Assembly (NCBI RefSeq): GCF_000250735.1
Contig: NZ_AHZV01000039.1
Span: forward strand, 1-36,954
Reading direction: 5' to 3'
Origin: Anaerophaga thermohalophila str. Valhall
Lineage (GTDB): Bacteria; Bacteroidota; Bacteroidia; Bacteroidales; Marinilabiliaceae
DNA: 36,954 nucleotides
Part shown: piece after piece, positions 34,736 to 36,954 of the stretch
Numbering within the stretch: the stretch's first letter is position 1
Layout: each line of letters starts with the position of its first letter
Program-made: the position numbers and the translations under genes
The notes under the pieces: model-generated
The model's input: only the letters and a program-made list of their open reading frames with translations
Told to the model about the DNA's origin: nothing
Database searches by the model: none

Positions 34736-34765
34736 CAAAATTAGAAACAATTTTTAAAGAAACAA
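34736..34765 (-). promoter_or_regulatory. Promoter of the amidase-led operon
   Basis: On the minus strand TTG (34765-34763), exactly 19 bp, then TAATTTTG (34743-34736) matches the Bacteroidota consensus. Transcription would begin near 34729, leaving a leader of about 245 nt before the amidase ATG at 34483. No riboswitch was recognised in that leader. Confidence 0.6.
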
Positions 34766-34813
34766 AAATTTGTAATACATCTTATATGATATGAAAAACT
34801 AAACATTTTTTAG

Positions 34814-34821
34814 TACCTTTG
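34814..34821 (+). promoter_or_regulatory. -7 box of the murK-murQ operon
   Basis: TACCTTTG matches TAnnTTTG and lies 38 bp before the murK ATG at 34860. The -33 triplet at 19-bp spacing is TGA, not TTG, so activator help may be needed. It diverges from the amidase promoter about 50 bp away. Confidence 0.55.
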
Positions 34822-34859
34822 CCATTCAAAAGTGAAATATATAATACAACTTTCGCAGT

Positions 34860-35699
34860 ATGATACTCATTGCCGACAGTGGATCAACAAAAACCACATG
34901 GTGTCTTCTCGACAAGGGGAATGGAGAAAAAAAATTTATCCAGACCAGGGGGATCAACCCGTATTATCAGGACGAAGATACCATAATCAGCACATTGAAG
35001 GAAGAATTTAATGACAAACGGCGCAAGTTTGATTCAATCTTCTTTTACAGCGCGGGTTGTGCCAACCCCGAGATCAACAAAACAGCCCGCAATGCACTGG
35101 ACCGGTTTTTTGAAACCGGTCACCTCGAAGTGGAAAGCGACCTGATGGCTGCTGCGCATGCGCTTTGCGCGGATAACGAAGGAATTGCATGTATTTTGGG
35201 TACCGGCTCCAATTCATGCCATTATGATGGCACACGTATTATAGAAAATGTATCTCCCCTGGGATTCATCCTCGGAGATGAAGGCAGCGGCGCAGTAATA
35301 GGAAAAAAGTTGTTGTCAGATATCCTAAAAAATCAACTTCCAAAGGATATAACCCAGCTGTTCTTTGACACTTTTAAAACCAATGCTGCCGAAATTCTGG
35401 ATCACATATACAAGCAACCTTTCCCAAACCGGTATGCGGCCGGCTTTACCAAATTTATCTCCGATCACATCTCACATCCCTCTCTCTATGCACTGGTCAG
35501 GGATGCTTTTGATGAATTCCTGGTACGAAATGTTTTACAATATAAAAAAGCCCAATCCCTGCCGGTACATTTCACCGGAAGTATTGCCTTTTACTTTGAT
35601 AAGATATTGAAAGAAAGTCTGAAATCCAGAAACCTCACCCCCGGAAAGATCATTAAAGACCCGATGCCCGGACTGATGGATTATCACGCCCGGCAATAA
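34860..35699 (+). CDS. murK: N-acetylmuramic acid kinase (BadF/BadG family, MurK-like)
   Basis: The 279-aa protein is an ASKHA-fold sugar kinase of the BadF/BadG/BcrA/BcrD group: phosphate-1 loop DSGSTKT (6-12), SAGCANP near 64-70, ESDLMAAAHA with likely catalytic Asp94, LGTGSNS (113-119), GDEGSG (139-144) and FTGSIAF near 244-250. In Tannerella forsythia a kinase next to murQ phosphorylates free MurNAc to MurNAc-6-P (the murTKQ cluster). The same kinase-etherase pairing is seen here, with murQ starting 42 bp downstream. A GlcNAc kinase role is the main alternative and cannot be excluded from sequence. Confidence 0.88.
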   Translation: MILIADSGSTKTTWCLLDKGNGEKKFIQTRGINPYYQDEDTIISTLKEEFNDKRRKFDSIFFYSAGCANPEINKTARNALDRFFETGHLEVESDLMAAAHALCADNEGIACILGTGSNSCHYDGTRIIENVSPLGFILGDEGSGAVIGKKLLSDILKNQLPKDITQLFFDTFKTNAAEILDHIYKQPFPNRYAAGFTKFISDHISHPSLYALVRDAFDEFLVRNVLQYKKAQSLPVHFTGSIAFYFDKILKESLKSRNLTPGKIIKDPMPGLMDYHARQ

Positions 35700-35741
35700 T
35701 GCCAAAGAATACAATTTTTGATTTTAATAAACAACAATACA

Positions 35742-36581
35742 ATGTCTGATAAGAACAAATTCACGCTTAGCATTACCGAGTCACCGTCGAGATTCAAAGA
35801 CCTTGAGAAAATGGAAGTAGCCGATCTCATACGGAGTATCAATGAAGAGGACGCCAAAGTGCATATCGCAGTAAAGGAAGCACTTCCTCAAATTGAGCAA
35901 CTAATAGTCCGCATCATAGACAGGATGAAGCAGGGAGGACGGCTTTTCTATCTTGGGGCAGGAACCAGTGGACGTCTCGGGGTACTCGATGCTTCGGAAT
36001 TACCGCCTACTTTCGGGGTCCCCGATACATTAGTCATCGGGCTCATAGCAGGGGGCGACGTTGCTCTCAGAAAAGCTGTTGAAGATGCAGAAGACGATCC
36101 TCACATGGCATGGGAAGAATTGAAAAAATACAACATCAGCAAACTCGATACAGTAATTGGTATTGCTGCTTCAGGAACGACACCTTATGTCATCGGCGGG
36201 ATACGCAAAGCCAGAAAAAACGGCATCCTTACAGGTTGTATCACCTGCAACCCGGATTCCGACATTGCCAGGGTTGCCGAATTTCCCATCGAGGCAATAG
36301 TGGGGCCGGAATTCATTACCGGAAGTACACGTCTCAAGGCCGGTACTGCCCAGAAAATGATCCTTAACATGATCACGACTACCCTGATGATCAAACTTGG
36401 AAAAGTGAAGGGAAACAAGATGGTTAATATGCAGCTCAACAACCGAAAACTCATCAATCGTGGCACTCACATGCTCATGGAAGAGCTAAGTCTGGACCAG
36501 GAAACTGCCCAGGACCTGCTCATCCGCTATGGCTCGGTCAAAAAGGCCATCGACGGCTATAACAAATCACGGAGGCAATAA
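35742..36581 (+). CDS. murQ: N-acetylmuramic acid 6-phosphate etherase
   Basis: I start the protein at the ATG at 35742 (MSDKNKFTLSITESPSR). An ATG at 35718 would add eight Asn-rich residues not typical of the family. The 279-aa protein has the SIS-fold MurQ signature: LGAGTSGRLGVLDASELPPTF (catalytic Glu in DASE), GIAASGTTPYVIGG, and GSTRLKAGTAQKMILNM. MurQ removes D-lactate from MurNAc-6-P, giving GlcNAc-6-P for central metabolism or new wall synthesis. It is the second gene of the murK operon. No T-tailed terminator is visible after the stop. Confidence 0.96.
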   Translation: MSDKNKFTLSITESPSRFKDLEKMEVADLIRSINEEDAKVHIAVKEALPQIEQLIVRIIDRMKQGGRLFYLGAGTSGRLGVLDASELPPTFGVPDTLVIGLIAGGDVALRKAVEDAEDDPHMAWEELKKYNISKLDTVIGIAASGTTPYVIGGIRKARKNGILTGCITCNPDSDIARVAEFPIEAIVGPEFITGSTRLKAGTAQKMILNMITTTLMIKLGKVKGNKMVNMQLNNRKLINRGTHMLMEELSLDQETAQDLLIRYGSVKKAIDGYNKSRRQ

Positions 36582-36596
36582 AGCAGAGGACAGGGA

Positions 36597-36830
36597 GTAA
36601 TGGTGGAAGGGCGGAAGGGTAGAAAGGTAGGATGGCCTAAAGTGAATAGGGCGCAAGGCAGGGAATTGGGGTATTAGGGCAGTAGGTCCGTAGGTCAATA
36701 GGTTAATAGGCGATTAGGTGATTAGGCGAGTAGGTGATAGAAATTAACCGCGGAGCGGTGGAAGACCGGTAGCAGAATGATTTTATGAATAGAATAAGCT
36801 GCGGAGCTGCGGCAGGCGCGGGATTGTAGA
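36597..36830. repeat. Microrepeats and composite REP pair downstream of murQ
   Basis: Between 36597 and 36740 lie degenerate GGAAGG- and ATTAGGCG-type microrepeats. Two REP palindromes follow: ACCGCGGAGCGGT (36747-36759) and GCTGCGGAGCTGC (36798-36810). Their starts are about 50 nt apart, as in the related pair at 21534-21597. Both copies also have CGGTAG between the palindromes. Confidence 0.78.
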
Positions 36831-36892
36831 AACGAGCATGGCAATGATTGCCACAAGAGAACATGTATAAGTTGTTGCATGCGAGTTCCATC
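36831..36892 (-). repeat. 62-bp dispersed repeat, copy B
   Basis: Inverted copy of 3550-3611, same length, sharing the 15 bases GATGGAACTCGCATG and the block TTATACATGTTCTC exactly. It includes a perfect TGGCAAT/ATTGCCA hairpin (36839-36853). After it, 36893-36954 shows nothing recognisable. Confidence 0.7.
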
Positions 36893-36954
36893 CGACCTAA
36901 ATAATAAATTTTATACGGATGAATTATCTTAACCAGCTTTATTCATAAGTTTTC

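Overview
The window looks like a chromosomal segment of a Bacteroidota species, probably from the Bacteroidales/Marinilabiliales side. The support is sequence-internal: several Bacteroidota-type promoters (TAnnTTTG, two of them with TTG 19 bp upstream), REP palindromes linked to a RAYT-like transposase, and protein families typical of the phylum (DUF1343/NamZ, DUF4922, DUF5009, golvesin-like domains, Panacea antitoxins). I see no rRNA, tRNA or CRISPR array. Genus cannot be fixed from sequence alone.

Two programmes share the window. The first is a peptidoglycan salvage locus. It has a NamZ-type exo-N-acetylmuramidase at the left edge (45-1268). From about 19.3 kb to the right edge it has a HAD phosphatase, a NagX/HGSNAT-like membrane acyltransferase, a sodium:solute symporter broken by one frameshift, a GHL10 (DigH-like) glycan hydrolase, an AmpG-like permease with a large extra loop, a SpoIID-like protein without a signal peptide, a DUF4922 GalT/HIT-like protein, a GT2 glycosyltransferase, a large secreted amidase with golvesin and FNIII domains, and then on the other strand a MurNAc kinase (MurK) and MurNAc-6-P etherase (MurQ). 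The expected route is that secreted enzymes strip peptides and release MurNAc and disaccharides, inner-membrane carriers import them, MurK phosphorylates MurNAc and MurQ makes GlcNAc-6-P. The jobs of the GT2, DUF4922 and signal-less SpoIID proteins are unexplained.

The second programme is a repeat-rich defence and toxin-antitoxin island (about 1.3-19.3 kb) lying between namZ and the rest. It holds a compact vsr-dcm-EcoRII operon (CCWGG type predicted), a MqsR-like toxin with a MqsA/Panacea antitoxin, a type III R-M system in res-then-mod order with a RAYT gene and REP palindromes between the two, a small trailing operon (DUF2188, HAD hydrolase, possible BECR-fold nuclease), a RelE/ParE-type pair and a HepT/MntA pair. 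It also holds broken genes: two fragments of an SRAP (HMCES/YedK) gene and the N-terminus of a type IIG restriction-methylase.

Intergenic DNA is unusually structured. There are two 123-bp palindromic elements with terminal inverted repeats, one of which supplies the stop codon of the Panacea antitoxin. There are also degenerate tandem arrays of 6 to 24 bp units, composite GC-rich REPs with a fixed 50-nt pitch at two sites, and a 62-bp dispersed repeat present near both ends of the window.
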